A stretch of DNA of 64,000 nt from Prorocentrum cordatum (lineage: Eukaryota; Sar; Dinophyceae; Prorocentrales; Prorocentraceae), in the NCBI GenBank assembly GCA_963575745.1, contig CAUYUJ010011470.1, forward strand, positions 2,501-66,500. The letters are read 5' to 3'. Positions within the stretch are counted from its first letter, which is position 1. Every line of letters begins with the position of its first letter. The notes under the pieces are model-generated. The model made no database searches. It was not told the DNA's origin and saw nothing but the letters and a program-made list of their open reading frames with translations. The translations under genes were made by a program, and so were the position numbers. Positions 45,061 through 56,379 of the stretch are shown one piece after another.

Positions 45061-46080
45061 ATGATGCGATCAAGGCAGATGACTGGCCCCATGTGGCTGG
45101 CTCTAACCGTCGCGTCACTTCTTGGGTCAGATTCCAAGTCGACAAAGCTTTCAGCGAGGCCTTCGCGGCCACAGTTTTGTCATTTCCATGTCCTTTCCGA
45201 CACCCAGCCCCACTCGCCCGATTGGGAGCCCAGCTGCGGCGGGCTCGACCAATGGCAGGACGTGGTGGTGGTGCTCGAAGTGCCGCGCACGGCGGCGGCA
45301 GAGGAGGCAGCGGAGGCGGACGGCGAGGAGGCGGTCGACCAGACGTGGGCGACACAAGTGGCGGAGGACCCGAGGCCTGGGGTTGCCCAAAATGCGGAGC
45401 CAACAAGAACTGGGGCTCCAGGCACCTTTTTGCCGCAGCTGCGGATTTAATTGGTGGGAGCAACGTCCTGGTGCAAGCTCGTGGTGGAGCGGCATGTCAC
45501 AATTGGACGCCAAGGAACGACACGAGCTCAACCAGTTGCGGAGAAAGGTCGAAAAGCTTGAAGGTGGTACTCAGGGCGCCCCAGGCGGCGACGCGGGCTC
45601 ACCAGCAAGAGAAGCGCAGGCACATGCACCGAAGGACGAACGAGCACGGCGACTTGGACAGCTACGCAGCGAAATCAAGAAGCCCGATGGCGCGCGGAGG
45701 GAGCATATGAGATCCTGGCTGCCAAACGGCATGAGCACGAGCCCGCCACGGTGAAGCCCACGTCTGCCCAGCCCAGCGAGCTGGAGCGCAAGCAGGAGAA
45801 CCAGCAGAGCACCACCGAGGCGCTGGAGGGAAGATCGCGACCGCCACGCAGGAGCTCGAGAGCACCCAGGCAAAGAAGCGCGAGCTGGAGGGCAAACACG
45901 AGCAGAGCAAGGCCACGGAGAAGAAGCTGCAGGCCCTCGTCGACAACCCCCTGGCCGAGCAAAAGCGCGAGCACGAAGGAGCTCCGCGCGAAGGGGGGCT
46001 CGGCGCAGGCGGCGGGCCTGCCGCGCCCCCATCCCCAGCAGCAGCGCTCAGCGAGGGCGAGCGCGCCGCCGAGTTCCTGT
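45061..46080 (+). pseudogene. ORF1 of element 2 (zinc motifs and coiled coil)
   Basis: Three Cys pairs survive in shifting frames: Trp-Trp-Trp-Cys-Ser-Lys-Cys near 45266, Trp-Gly-Cys-Pro-Lys-Cys-Gly-Ala-Asn-Lys-Asn-Trp near 45381, and Phe-Cys-Arg-Ser-Cys-Gly-Phe-Asn-Trp-Trp near 45430. Then comes Gln-Leu-Asp-Ala-Lys-Glu-Arg-His-Glu-Leu-Asn-Gln-Leu-Arg, a heptad-type helix, and further Glu/Lys/Gln-rich sequence to 46080. Repeated W-C-x-x-C motifs followed by a coiled coil suggest an RNA-binding, multimerising protein. Glycine-rich linkers separate the motifs. Frame changes show decay. Confidence 0.6.
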
Positions 46081-46103
46081 AGGCGCTCGGCCAAGCCCCA
46101 GGC

Positions 46104-47788
46104 ATGCTCAACAAGGGGCACACACAGCAATGGGAGCAGCAAGTTGCAGAGTTTCGGCGTCTGGCTCATCGGGTCGCCTCGGCAGGAGCGGCAGCGGCAC
46201 GCGACAGCGGCGACGAGCAGGAGCTCGATGAGGAAAATGTCAGCAACATCCTGGACAGCATGGAGGAGCAGTCGAGGAGGTCAGCGCAGCGACAGCAGGC
46301 GCAGGCAGCGGCGAAGATGGCGCAGGAGCACGGCCCGAGGACCCCGCGGCACAGGCAGCCGCCAAGCGCAAGCTTCGGGCACAGAAGCTCCTCCAGGGGC
46401 TCCGCGCCGCGGGGCCCAAGCGGAGGGGGAAGCGCGGGTAGCAACCCGACCTTCACGGTGGCGGGCCTCAACGGAAGCGGTTGAGGCCCCTTCACCACCC
46501 TCCTCGACTAGCAGCAGGAACCCCAGCAGTACGCCGGGGCGCAGGAAAACATCGGGGACGCGTTCTGTTTCCAGAAGCACCACCTCAACAGGTACTGCGC
46601 CGTGGAGCAGGAGCAGTGGCGCAGGCAGGCTGGCTGGAGCGCAGCGTTGACCCCTGGAGTCGCCGCCGAGGGGGGGCTTCTCAGCATCGCGCTGTCAGCG
46701 GCGGCGCAGGCGGCGCAGTCCACCCGACTCGGGGGATGGGCGGTCCTGGCGAGCACGGCAACAAGCAGAGCTGCCGCGTCCCCGACGGCAGAGCGACCGT
46801 GGCACACGTCAACGGCGTGGTGCCAAGTGGTTTCCTGCTCGGCTCAGTCTACTTGGACAACGATGACGTCGGCGAGAACAGCAAGGTCGTGCTACAGGAC
46901 GTCGGGGTCCTCCTTAAACGCACGGGCAAGCCCTGGGTTCTTGCAGGTGACTGGAACGTCGAGCCCGACAGGTTTCACAAGCGGGCTTGCAACTGGCTGC
47001 GCAGGGTGGGCGGCCACGTCGTCGACACGGGCGCGGGCGCATGCCAGCACTTCCTGCCCAAGGCGCCGTCCAAGCTCGACTGGCTCATCGTCAGTGCGGA
47101 GACGTTGGATAGGGTCGTGGCCTGCAAGCGCCTCGACATGACGACCCTGGGGTACGCCAACCCGTGCAGGCTACACGTGGTGGTCAAGCTCAGCCTCACC
47201 TGTTACGGGGACCTCGGCCAGTCGCACAGGGTCAAGGGCCCGATAGCGTTCCCCAAGCTGCGGCCCTGCGGGCCGCTGCAGGAGAAGCACTGGGACCACA
47301 ACTCGGTGCGGGCGCAGATCGACCAGGGCGAAGACTTAGAGGCCATGGCCGACGCCTACCAGGGACTCTGCGCAGGAGTCGAGGACGAGCTCGCTTGGGT
47401 TCACCAGCTCCGCCCCCATGAGGCCGATCCCTACCGAGGACACGGGGGTCCGCGCAGCTTCAGCCACGGCTCGCAGGCGCGTGGGAGGCCCATCAAGGGC
47501 CCCAAGGCCAGCTACAAGGGCAAGCACCTCATGCACCTGAGCGACTATTTCACCCAGGCACGGTTTCTCACAGGAGGGCCCGCACACGACGACCGCGGCC
47601 GAGATGCGGAAGCTCAGCTCAAGCTGGGCCCCGTTCGTCGGGAGGCGGAGCGTCTGCAGGCCAAGGCGATCGAGCGCTATGAGCGCGCCCTCGGCCGTCA
47701 GGCGCGCACTCTAACCCCAACAACCCCAACTACATCGAGGACGAGGCCGAGTGGATGGAGAAGTGCGCACCCTACATATTCCGCATGA
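46104..47788 (+). pseudogene. Element 2 ORF2 N-terminal part with endonuclease domain
   Basis: A Gln/Ala-rich lead (from Met 46104) ends in Phe-Thr-Val-Ala-Gly-Leu-Asn-Gly (46450), the first strand of the endonuclease/exonuclease/phosphatase fold. A stop follows at 46482-46484 in that frame, then Phe-Cys-Phe-Gln-Lys-His-His-Leu (46566; the usual catalytic Glu is Lys). After a frame change near 46750 the rest is open: Val-Tyr-Leu-Asp-Asn-Asp (46850), Val-Leu-Ala-Gly-Asp-Trp-Asn-Val-Glu (46937, catalytic Asp/Asn) and Leu-Asp-Trp-Leu-Ile-Val-Ser (47077). The linker continues to 47788. Endonuclease lost by stop, frame change and the Glu to Lys change. Confidence 0.8.
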
Positions 47789-49150
47789 TGGGGCTGCCGA
47801 CGCACGCCGCCACTGGCCCGGCTCAGGACTTCGAGGGCCGCACGCGCACTGCGCGCCACGTATGCTCGTCGGCATGGCGTCGCGGGACCCCAGGAAGGAA
47901 GGAGCTGGTTCGGCTCCTTCGGCAGCTCGGCACCACCCATCGCGTCGACTGGGAGGAGGAGATCCACAGGGCGGATGACAACAACAGGGAGTCCAGGCGC
48001 TGGCTTGAGGAGCGGGGCGAAGACAACAGGCTCTTGCCTGGCGCCGCGAGCGCCGCGCCTCCCACCCACGGGGCCCACGGCGACTGGGAGCCCCACCTAG
48101 CCCAGGGCAACAGGCTCGGCAGCCAGCCCCCCGGGCCGCGGGCGCCCGTGCCGTGCACCGCGCCGGCCCGCACCGCACCCGACGGCGGTTGGAGCGCCAT
48201 CGAGGTCGGGGTGCAAGGAGTGCGGCGGACACTCAAGCGCCCAGGCCGAGGTTGGCCCCCCGCATTCACGCCCCCGACCCAGTCCAGGACCACACGGAGT
48301 GGATGGATTTGCGCACGCACTACGCGTTCGCACGCCTCAGCCAGCATGAGAGCGATGGGGCAACGCAGCAGGAGCAATGCGAGGACGCCGAGAGCCCAGA
48401 GTGGGGCTGGGAGCCGCATCTGCGGAGTGGGGCAGCCTGCCACCAAACCAGGCCCCCGTCAGTTCCTTCGCAGCGCTCGCAGCAGCTGGCGTTGGAGGCC
48501 CAGCACTTTCGATCAACTACGCAATACCATGTGCGGCCGCTTCATCCGCAGCTTCTTCATCGGGGGCTGGGGCAGGAGCCGCACTCGCTGAGGGTATCAG
48601 CGAGATTCCAATCAAGCCCTTGCAGGCAGTCGAGCACCTGGACGGCGGAGAGGGCGGCGGCAGCGCAAGTGGGCCCAGCACGGCGAGGCCCTTCGCCGAG
48701 CGCGCAGCCGCCAGCTGGGCACGCGCCGTGGAGCTGCGCGAGGAGAGCTGGGCAAGATCAGCACCTGTTCGCGATCAGTACCACCGCAGTATGAGCGACC
48801 TGGAGCCCAACAACCCTGACGCGTGGGCCGTCGCCGAGGACGAGCACTACGGCTACATTCAGGCCGTCAAGCCCTTCATGCGGGAGCACGGCGGCCTGCC
48901 GAAGGACTCCAGCGACAGCAGCGACGACGGCAGCAACGGCAGCGGAAGTGCAAGCGGCAGCAGAGGCCGCCCAGGTGCTACAGCGCCGCGCCCCCCTTCC
49001 ACCGCGGGCCTGCCCCTGGGCGCGTAGCGAGCGGCGCACGTCGCACTGGCTGGGGACTGCCCCGAGCTTCTGCCTCTGGAGGAGTGGGCGGCACAGGCCA
49101 AGGATGAGGCAGCTGCCCTTGCAACCGTCCGCACCCAGGGCTTCAAGGAG
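47789..49150 (+). pseudogene. Element 2 ORF2 linker, degraded
   Basis: The region between endonuclease and reverse transcriptase is coding-like in several frames: Glu-Glu-Glu-Ile-His-Arg-Ala-Asp-Asp-Asn near 47960 and Tyr-His-Arg-Ser-Met-Ser-Asp-Leu-Glu-Pro-Asn-Asn near 48780. A Ser/Gly/Asp-rich stretch follows at 48905-48965. No domain recognised. Confidence 0.45.
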
Positions 49151-50557
49151 TTGATCCACAACTCCCTGATCGCGGGTGCTGGGGGGCTGCGCGCCTATCG
49201 GCGAGGCCCCCGAGGCTGGGCACCTGACGACGAATCCCATGGCACCCCTGCTCACGGCCCCGACCGCGTCAAGGTCGCGGCGGCGCAGTGGCCCTCAGAA
49301 GTCTGGAGGGTCCGCCAGGGCAGCGACCGCCTCCGTCATCGGCGCCCCCCGAGCCACGTCGAGGTGCTCCCCCGATCCGCGGCCGACCGCGTCCGCAGGG
49401 CCGCCAAGACCTTCAGGCACAGCACGGGAGTCGGCAGTGACCGACTCAACCCCACAAAGGTCGCCGACCTCAGCGACCAGCTCCTCGAGGCCGCCATCGA
49501 CTTCGGCATGCAGTGCGAAGAGCTGGGAGGATGGCCCGACGTCATCACCGACTCGCTGGTGGTCATGCTGCCTAAGCTCCAGGGCGGCTTTCGGCCAATT
49601 GGGCTGCCCGGGTGGCTTCCGCGCCTCAGGGGTCGTGTCCGTCAGCCCGATGCGAGGCGATGGGATTCCCAGATCGACACGGGCGTCGCGGGCTCCTTCT
49701 GGGGCAGCCGAGGGCGCGCGGCCGATGAGGCCGTCTGGCGGCAGGCCCTGCGGCCAAAGGCCGCACACGCACGAGGCGAGGGAGCAGCTGCCGCCCCCAT
49801 AGACCTCTGGGAGGCGCACGAGCTGGCGGATTTGGCGATCATCCCAGGAGCGGGGCATCTCACGCTGGGGCCCCTCGGCATGGCCCTCACGCTCTACGCA
49901 GGCAAGCGGCGGTTCATGCTCGACGGCAGCGTCTCGGAACCCTTGCTGCTGGACGCGGGCCTCATTGCTGGCTGTTCGCACGCGGGGAGGCTTCTCAAGT
50001 GCGGCCTGCTGGTCCTCGTCGACGAGCACGCTCGGATTTGGCGAGTTCTGGAGCCGCGCGTCACGCTCGCGATCATGTTCGACGACTGCTGCGCGGGCTG
50101 TCACGGCCCTATGGCACAGGCCGCGGCATACGTGGCCCTGGCTACTCAGGCTGTGGTCGCGTAGCTGGTGGCGCCGGGCTGCAAGGCTTCGGAGTCCAAG
50201 AGCGAGCCGCTGGCAAGCTCGCCCGAGTTGGCCTCGCTCGCGGCCAAGCAGACGGCCGGCCAGGCATTCCCCATCGCGGACTCGGTCAAGAAACTCGGTG
50301 TGGACTACTGCCTCGACGGCCAGGACTTCGTCGCCCTCGAGATGCGCCACCCGAAGGCAGCCGCGCAGCTCCAGAGGCTGCACGCGATCCGATCGCAAGA
50401 GACACCCGCCGCGGTGAGGGTGGCCAACACGGGCCTTCGGCCAGCTACTCGGCACGGCCTAAGCGCGGCTGGCTGGCCTTCGCCGCAGCTCACCAAGTGG
50501 CGGAGGCAAGAGAGAGCCGTCCACCACGGCAAGGGCCCTGGCAAGAGTCTTAATTAG
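49151..50557 (+). pseudogene. Reverse transcriptase of element 2 with an in-frame TAG
   Basis: One frame holds Leu-Val-Val-Met-Leu-Pro-Lys-Leu-Gln-Gly-Gly-Phe-Arg-Pro-Ile-Gly-Leu (49557, RT motif 1), Phe-Trp-Gly-Ser-Arg-Gly-Arg-Ala-Ala-Asp-Glu-Ala (49697), Pro-Ile-Asp-Leu-Trp-Glu-Ala (49796, motif A region), Gly-Leu-Ile-Ala-Gly-Cys-Ser-His-Ala (49958, motif B) and Ile-Met-Phe-Asp-Asp-Cys (50070, motif C Phe-Asp-Asp). It stops at TAG 50162-50164, but the same frame stays open to 50557 with Lys-Lys-Leu-Gly-Val-Asp-Tyr, the usual sequence after the palm. A single nonsense change therefore separates two otherwise continuous halves. Confidence 0.85.
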
Positions 50558-52350
50558 CCTCAGTTTCCTCCTCTGCAAGCGCCTGGCCAGCGACCCGCTC
50601 CTGGACCATGTCTCGCTGCCCATCGCGGCGTGGGCCAAGGCCGCAAAGTTCAACTCGGACGGCACCGACCTGCGGGCACTCGGCAGCGCGTTCGCGGGGC
50701 CCTCGGCACGCAAGGAGGAGGATGGCATCGAGGCCCTGGCGGGCCGAGGGCCTGCATCGCGCGCTGGCGCGCAACCGCTTGGGCTGGTCTGCTGCTCGGC
50801 CAAGTCTCTTCCTCAACGACCTGCAGCAGCCCATAGACCTGAAGACCCTGGGCTCGTCTACATTGACAAATCACATTTCTTCGAACCACGAGCGGCTCCT
50901 GCGGCGGGGCGCGCCCAGGCAACCAGGCCTCAAGCACCTGGCGGGAGGGGGGCGCACTCTCCAGCATAAGGCGCGTCCTGCACCGCAAGAGGACGAGCAA
51001 GCAGACGGCCAAGCAGACGAGCTCGGCCAAGAATGCGCCGGTTGAATATCCATGGCCAGTGGCTCGGCGCTTCAAGGCTGAGCGCCCGCTCGCATCGTCG
51101 CCCCGATGTCCCCGAGGGCGTCGGGCACACGGCGCTATGCGACACCTGGCCCGGCAGTGCCCCGCCACGGCACCCGGCCGCGCCGAATGGGAGGCTCGCG
51201 ACGACGGCGACGAGAGGCGACCGCCAGACGACATCCACATCAGGACCATCGTCGACATGGCCAGCACGCACGAGACAGAGGATCCTCCGCGGTCGCGGGC
51301 GCTCGGCGATGATCGAGGACATCGGCATCGACAACATCACCATCCACAAGGTGAAGGCCCACGCGACGCTGGCAGATGCGCAGGCCGAGCGCATCACCGC
51401 GCGGCAGCGTCGGGGCAACCACAGCGCCGACGCGCGCGCCATTCAGGGCGCGCAGCTGCACCCTTCGGACGACGCTGTCCGCGCGCGCAGACTGCGCCAG
51501 GATCGCCAAGTCAGGAAGGTCTTTCGCTGGCTGGGAGCTGCCATGCAAGGAAGCAGCGCCGAGCTGACGGCGGAGGACGGCCATGACGGCCCAGGCATGG
51601 CAGCAGTGCGGCGCGGCTGGCGAGGATGCAAGTTGCGCTGGAGTAGCCACTGCAGCTTCCGCGATTGCCCAAGGAAGACGCGCGGTCGGCACGGCACGTG
51701 GCGGGACACGCTCTCGGCTTGCCAAGAGTGCGCTGGGCGCGGCGAGGTGACCTCGGGTTCGTGGACCTCGGGGGCAGAAGGCGCCTCGGACTTCATCGCA
51801 GCTGCCGCGGCGATCCTCGCCGCGGGCGCCGCGCCCCTCTCCCGCCAGGCCAGTGGCGCGCACGGAGTTGCAGCAGATGTCGACGAACGCCGCGACGGCG
51901 GCGGCGGCGGCGCCTCGGCTGGCAGCGGTGGCGCGGCCGCGGCGGCGCGCGTGCAGCCTGCTGCGCAGCCGCCGCCCCCGCCCCCGCCCGCCTCGCCACC
52001 GTGGCGGGGGGTCGACCCGCACGATTCACACAAGCTATGGCGCGCAGACAACCAACCACCTCTTCCGCGCCAAGTGCGGCTGCTGGACGCAGAGCGGCAG
52101 GACGGCAGGCCCGGCGAAGCAGTGCCCGAAGGCCCCCAAGAGCGGCAGGCAGAAGGCGGTCCTCGGTCGCCCCAATCGAGGGCTGCAGCCAGCGGGGCAG
52201 GGCAGCGCTGGCGACCCTGAGCCCTTCCGCCGCATGCGCAAGCGCATGGGCCGCGAGTCAGCCTTGCCTATCTTGGGCCAGAACCACGTGCGTAGGTACG
52301 CTCGCGCACGGGACCGGGCCCGAAGCCGATGGCAATGCAACAAGTCCTAG
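50558..52350 (+). pseudogene. RNase H and Cys-rich tail of element 2
   Basis: Frames alternate. Val-Tyr-Ile-Asp-Lys-Ser-His near 50859 may be the first RNase H motif with Lys for Gly. Ile-Thr-Ile-His-Lys-Val-Lys-Ala-His-Ala-Thr near 51338 and Arg-Arg-Gly-Asn-His-Ser-Ala-Asp-Ala-Arg near 51410 are its last motifs (conserved His and final Asp). Then His-Leu-Phe-Arg-Ala-Lys-Cys-Gly-Cys-Trp near 52055 and Gln-Cys-Pro-Lys near 52123 form a Cys-rich tail like that of element 1. The last codons, Asn-His-Val-Arg-Arg-Tyr-Ala-Arg-Ala-Arg, are the hairpin-forming sequence at 52288. Low-complexity Ala/Pro/Gly runs at 51850-52010 may be later expansions. Confidence 0.7.
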
Positions 52351-53445
52351 CTTGATGCAAAGGCCATCAGGATAGTTGCGCTGCTGTCGGCTAGGTCGCT
52401 TCGACGTTGCTCGCAGATTGCTTCTCACGCATGCATGGCATAGGCTCGGTACGCGCGCCCAGTTGCTTACAGCTTGCAGCGGAGGCTAAACCAGGTGTGC
52501 AGATTCGCCCACACGCGGGATCGGGCCACGTCGCCAGCGGCACCGCAACCAGCCCAGCAGCGTGCTAAGGGACGGGATGCGGTGCTGCGGGCATTCTCTC
52601 TTTTAGCAGCATGGCTCCGTGCTCGGTGCTGCCCCCACCGCAGCTCGGCTGCCTCTCTCGCGTGGCAAGCTTCAGCGGACGCTGACCCAGGTGCGTAGGT
52701 TCGCCCACGCACGGGATCGGGCTCTGAACCCATTGGCATTGCAACCAGTCCGAGTGTGAGGCATGGAGCCTAGGGTCGAGTTGCTTTGCTGATGGTCTAT
52801 CGCCTGTACTGCGCGCCGCTCTTGCTTGGTCCAGACGTGGCACGTTGGTGCCCATAGGCTCTGTCGCATGAACGGAAGCTGAACCAGGTGTGTAGGCTCG
52901 CTTACACAAAGGATCGGGCTCCGTTGCCAACGGCGGTGCAACTGTCCTGTTTGGGCATTGCCCCAGGGAAGTGTTGCGACGCTAGTGGCGAGGTGTTGTC
53001 CTGCGGCGTGGTGCCCGACGCGTGCTTGCACCGCCTGACTCAATCTGTCTGGCGCGGAGCGCCACTTCATACCAGCAGCACTATCGTTGTGCTGCACCTC
53101 ACTGGCAGCAGCAGGCTGCCCCTTTTTACTGCCTCGAGGCGCGCCTTCCGTGCAGTTCTGCCCTGAGCGGTAGCTTCGGAGGCTGACACCGGAGTGAAGG
53201 TTCGCCCTCACTCGGGATCGGGCTCCGCGCCATTGGCAACGCAACCAGTCCGTCAGTGGCCACGTGCCGAATCGACGGGTTGCTCTTCTGATGGGTCTCA
53301 GAGGAGCGCTAGCCTTCGTATCGCGCGTTAGCACGCCATCCGTTCAATGTGAGCTTCTGGCGCGCCGTGCGCGACAGCTGCCCGCACGTCTGTCGGCGTG
53401 GAGGGCGACCCGAGAGCATAGGTTCGCCCACCCTCTGGTTCGAAC
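52288..53445 (+). repeat. Tandem array of about 200-bp units with a covarying hairpin
   Basis: Hairpins lie at 52288-52309, 52495-52516, 52691-52712, 52888-52909, 53192-53213 and, degenerate, about 53413-53439. Each has a 6-bp outer stem, an A opposite C (or U), a GG/CC inner stem and a UUCG-type four-base loop. Outer stems include GTGCGT/ACGCAC and GAGTGA/TCACTC, so paired positions 2, 4 and 6 differ between copies but stay paired. About 25 bp downstream every full copy has a second small hairpin of the form GCC-NNN-GGC (one mismatch in the third), then GCAAC, usually GCAACCAGTCC. Between hairpins the sequence is far less conserved. No ORF is shared. Confidence 0.85.
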
Positions 53446-53770
53446 TCCGCAGGCCTGAGGAAGAACCGCATCTCTCGAGTGGCCTGGAGCCGTGGGTTTG
53501 GTTGCTTCCCAGGTGCGGCGTACAGCAATGCTGTCTACCAGCCCGCTTGTCTGCGCAGCGTGGCTCTGCTAGCTGCCGGACGGGCTGCGTCGTTCCGACT
53601 GCTGGGATCGGTCATCCGCTTGCCTCGGCTGAGGCGGCTGGTTGCTCTCGGCACTCGGACGAATCTGCGAGCGTGCGCCGAGGCGCACGTGACCGAGCGT
53701 TGCCACCGCAGGGCCAAAGGGAAACGCCTCGGTTCGAGGGGCAGTACGAGCTAGGAGCTCCTGTCAGACG
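53446..53770. other. Unique stretch between the hairpin array and the CAT tract
   Basis: No gene recognised. It may hold a further, eroded unit of the array: it keeps GGTTGCTTCCCAGGTGCGG-like words, but no hairpin. Confidence 0.4.
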
Positions 53771-53774
53771 CGGG

Positions 53775-53775
53775 G

Positions 53776-53862
<87 letters not shown>

Positions 53863-53969
53863 GTCATCGTCATCGTCATCCTCATCCTCATCCTCATCCT
53901 CATCCTCATCCTCATCCTCATCCTCATCCTCATCCTCATCCTCTTCATCATCAGCATCATCATCATCCT

Positions 53970-54012
<43 letters not shown>

Positions 54013-54036
54013 GTCGTCGTCGTCATCATCATCATC

Positions 54037-54068
<32 letters not shown>

Positions 54069-54301
54069 CATCATCATCCTCATCATCCTCATCATCATCC
54101 TCATCCTCATCCTCATCTTCATCCTCGTGATCAACATCAACATCATCCTCATCATCAAAAGCAACAGCCCTGATCCTCCTCCTCCTCTTACTTTTCCTCA
54201 TTCTCTTACTCCTCCTCCTCCTCCTCCTCCTCATCCTCCTCTTCCTCCTTCTCCTCCTCCTCCTCCTCCTCATCATCATCATAATGATCATCTTCATCAT
54301 T

Positions 54302-54351
<50 letters not shown>

Positions 54352-55008
54352 GGTCGTCGTCATCCTCATCATCATCGCCAACACAGGCATCACCACCACC
54401 ATCAGCATCATCATCACCAACAACGTCAGAACCATCATCATCAACATCATCATCATCAGCACCAGTATCAGCATCATCAGCATCATCATTCCCATCCGTA
54501 TCCTCATCCTCATCATCAGCATCATCATCGTCATCATCGTCAGCATCATCAGCATCATCATCGTTATCATCATCATCATCGTCATCATCATCGTCATCAT
54601 CATCAATATCATCAATATCATCATCATCATCAACAGCATCAGCATCATCATCGTCATCATCACCCTCATCCTCATCCTCATCATCAACGTCATCATCCAA
54701 AACAACAGTCCTGATCCTCCTCCTCCTCATCATCACGAACACAAGCATCACCACCACCACCATCATCAGCATCATCATCACCATCGGAGTCAGTACCATC
54801 ATCATCATCATCATCAGCATCATCATCAGCAGCATCATCCGCCTCATCAGCAGCAGCGGCATCATCATCACCATCGTCATCATCCGTATCAGCATCATCA
54901 ACATCATCATCAACAGCATCATAGGCATCGTCATCATCAGCAGCATCAGCAGCCGCATGACCATCATCAGCATAATCATCAGAATCATAAGCATCAGCAT
55001 CAGCATCA

Positions 55009-55041
<33 letters not shown>

Positions 55042-55248
55042 TCAAAATCATCATAAGCAGCATCAGCATCAGCATCACCATAATTATCATCACCAGCATC
55101 ATCATCTTCATCATCTTCATCATCGGCAGCAGCATCAGCGTCAGCATCAGGATCATCGTCATTTTCATCAGCAGCAGTAGCTGCATCGTCCTCACCATCA
55201 GCATCGCTATCAATATTATCGTTAGCAGTATCACCAGCATCATCACCA

Positions 55249-55279
<31 letters not shown>

Positions 55280-55350
55280 AGCATCATCAAAATCATCATC
55301 ATTATCACCACCACCATCAGCAGCAGCAACATCATTGACCCCCTCATCAA
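53775..55350. repeat. (CAT)n tract with CTC and CAG blocks and a repeated internal block
   Basis: CAT repeats with CTCATC (53880-53940) and CTC (54173-54270) blocks. A block with ACARYCCTGATCCTCCTCC occurs at about 54165, 54707 and 55470, and one with CATCACCACCACCATCAGC-like sequence at 54390 and 54745, so kilobase-scale segments were duplicated. Confidence 0.95.
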
Positions 55351-55479
55351 TCGTCTACAAAATCAACTCAGCTCCCTGCTCCTCCTTTTCCGACTCCTCA
55401 TGCTCCACCTCCTCCTTCGAGCCCTCCTTTCCATCATCCTCTCCTCCTCCTCATCCTCGTCATCATCAACAACAACAGT

Positions 55480-55745
55480 TCTGATCCTCCTCCTCCTCCT
55501 CCTCCTCCTCCTCCTCCTCCTCAATGACTTTGTTGCCACGTGGACCTGTGGCGACCGCAATCTCGCTCCTCCTCCTCCTCCTCCTCCTCCTCCTCCTCCT
55601 CCTCCTCCTCCTCCTCCTGCTCTTCCTCCTCCTCTTCCTCTTCCTCCTCATCCCTCTCCCCTCTGTTCACTCCCCTTGCTGTGTTGCCCTGCTCCTCCTC
55701 CTCCTCCTCCTCCTCCTCCTCCTCCTCCTCCTCCTCCTCCTCCAT
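55480..55745. repeat. (CTC)n tract with a conserved 50-bp insert
   Basis: CTC repeats at 55486-55522, 55564-55650 and 55690-55745. The insert at 55523-55568 reads GACTTTGTTGCCACGTGGAC, CTGTGGCGACCGC and is shared with 59567-59600. Confidence 0.93.
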
Positions 55746-56379
55746 CATCCTCCCCTCGGCGGAATTGCGGGGCAGGGCGGCGGGCGGCAGGAGGCGCAGG
55801 CTCGGGCACACGCGAGCACGGATCGGGGAGAGCAACCCACGAGACACGGCGCCAGTGCCGCCCGAGTTGGCGCCGGAGCGCGCCCCTTCTGCACGGCAGC
55901 GGGAGCCGCCTTCACATCCGCGCTCGCGCCTCCTCCCTGCCTGCCCGGCTGCCCCGGCCCCTGCCCCGTCGCACGCCCCGCGCCCGCATCCCCCGCGTGA
56001 CCTGCGCCCGTGGCCGGCGCTCCTCAGGCACGCTGCTGGGCCTCGGGGGCCCCAGAGCGCCAACGATCGTGGCCTGCGCCTCCCCCGCGGTGGCCCCGCA
56101 GCCCCCGCCCCCGCCCGGCAGCTGGCCCCCCGCCCCGCCCCTGCCCTGCGCCCCGCCCCCTGCCGGGCGCTCTCCTTCCACAGCCCGTGGGAGCTCGAGA
56201 GTCCGCCGACCCCGTCGGCGTGTGCAAGACGCTGTTTCGCTTGACTCGTCGTCGTCGTCGCCGTCGCCGTCGCCGCTCCCCCCCGCCCCGTTCCCAGGGC
56301 CCTCCTCCTCAAGCGCGCCGGCCAGAGCGAAAGTGAGCCGGTCGAGTCGAAGGGAAGCCCCCTCCCGTTGATGCCTTCC

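Larger units (their letters stand above)
45039..52350 (+). mobile_element. Non-LTR retrotransposon, element 2, decayed
   Basis: About 7.3 kb on plus: spliced-leader relic, ORF1 with zinc motifs (45061-46080), ORF2 with endonuclease (46440-47200), reverse transcriptase (about 49440-50560), RNase H remnants (50850-51470) and a Cys-rich tail to 52350. It is much more GC-rich than element 1. Several frame changes and at least one in-frame stop (50162-50164) break the ORFs. The 3' end carries the first copy of a hairpin that is then repeated downstream to about 53440. Confidence 0.85.

Noticed and set aside
52697-52706. AGGTTCGCCC as a tRNA T-loop or B box
   Set aside because: No acceptor, D or anticodon arm can be drawn around it; the loop is better read as a UUCG tetraloop with a GG/CC stem.
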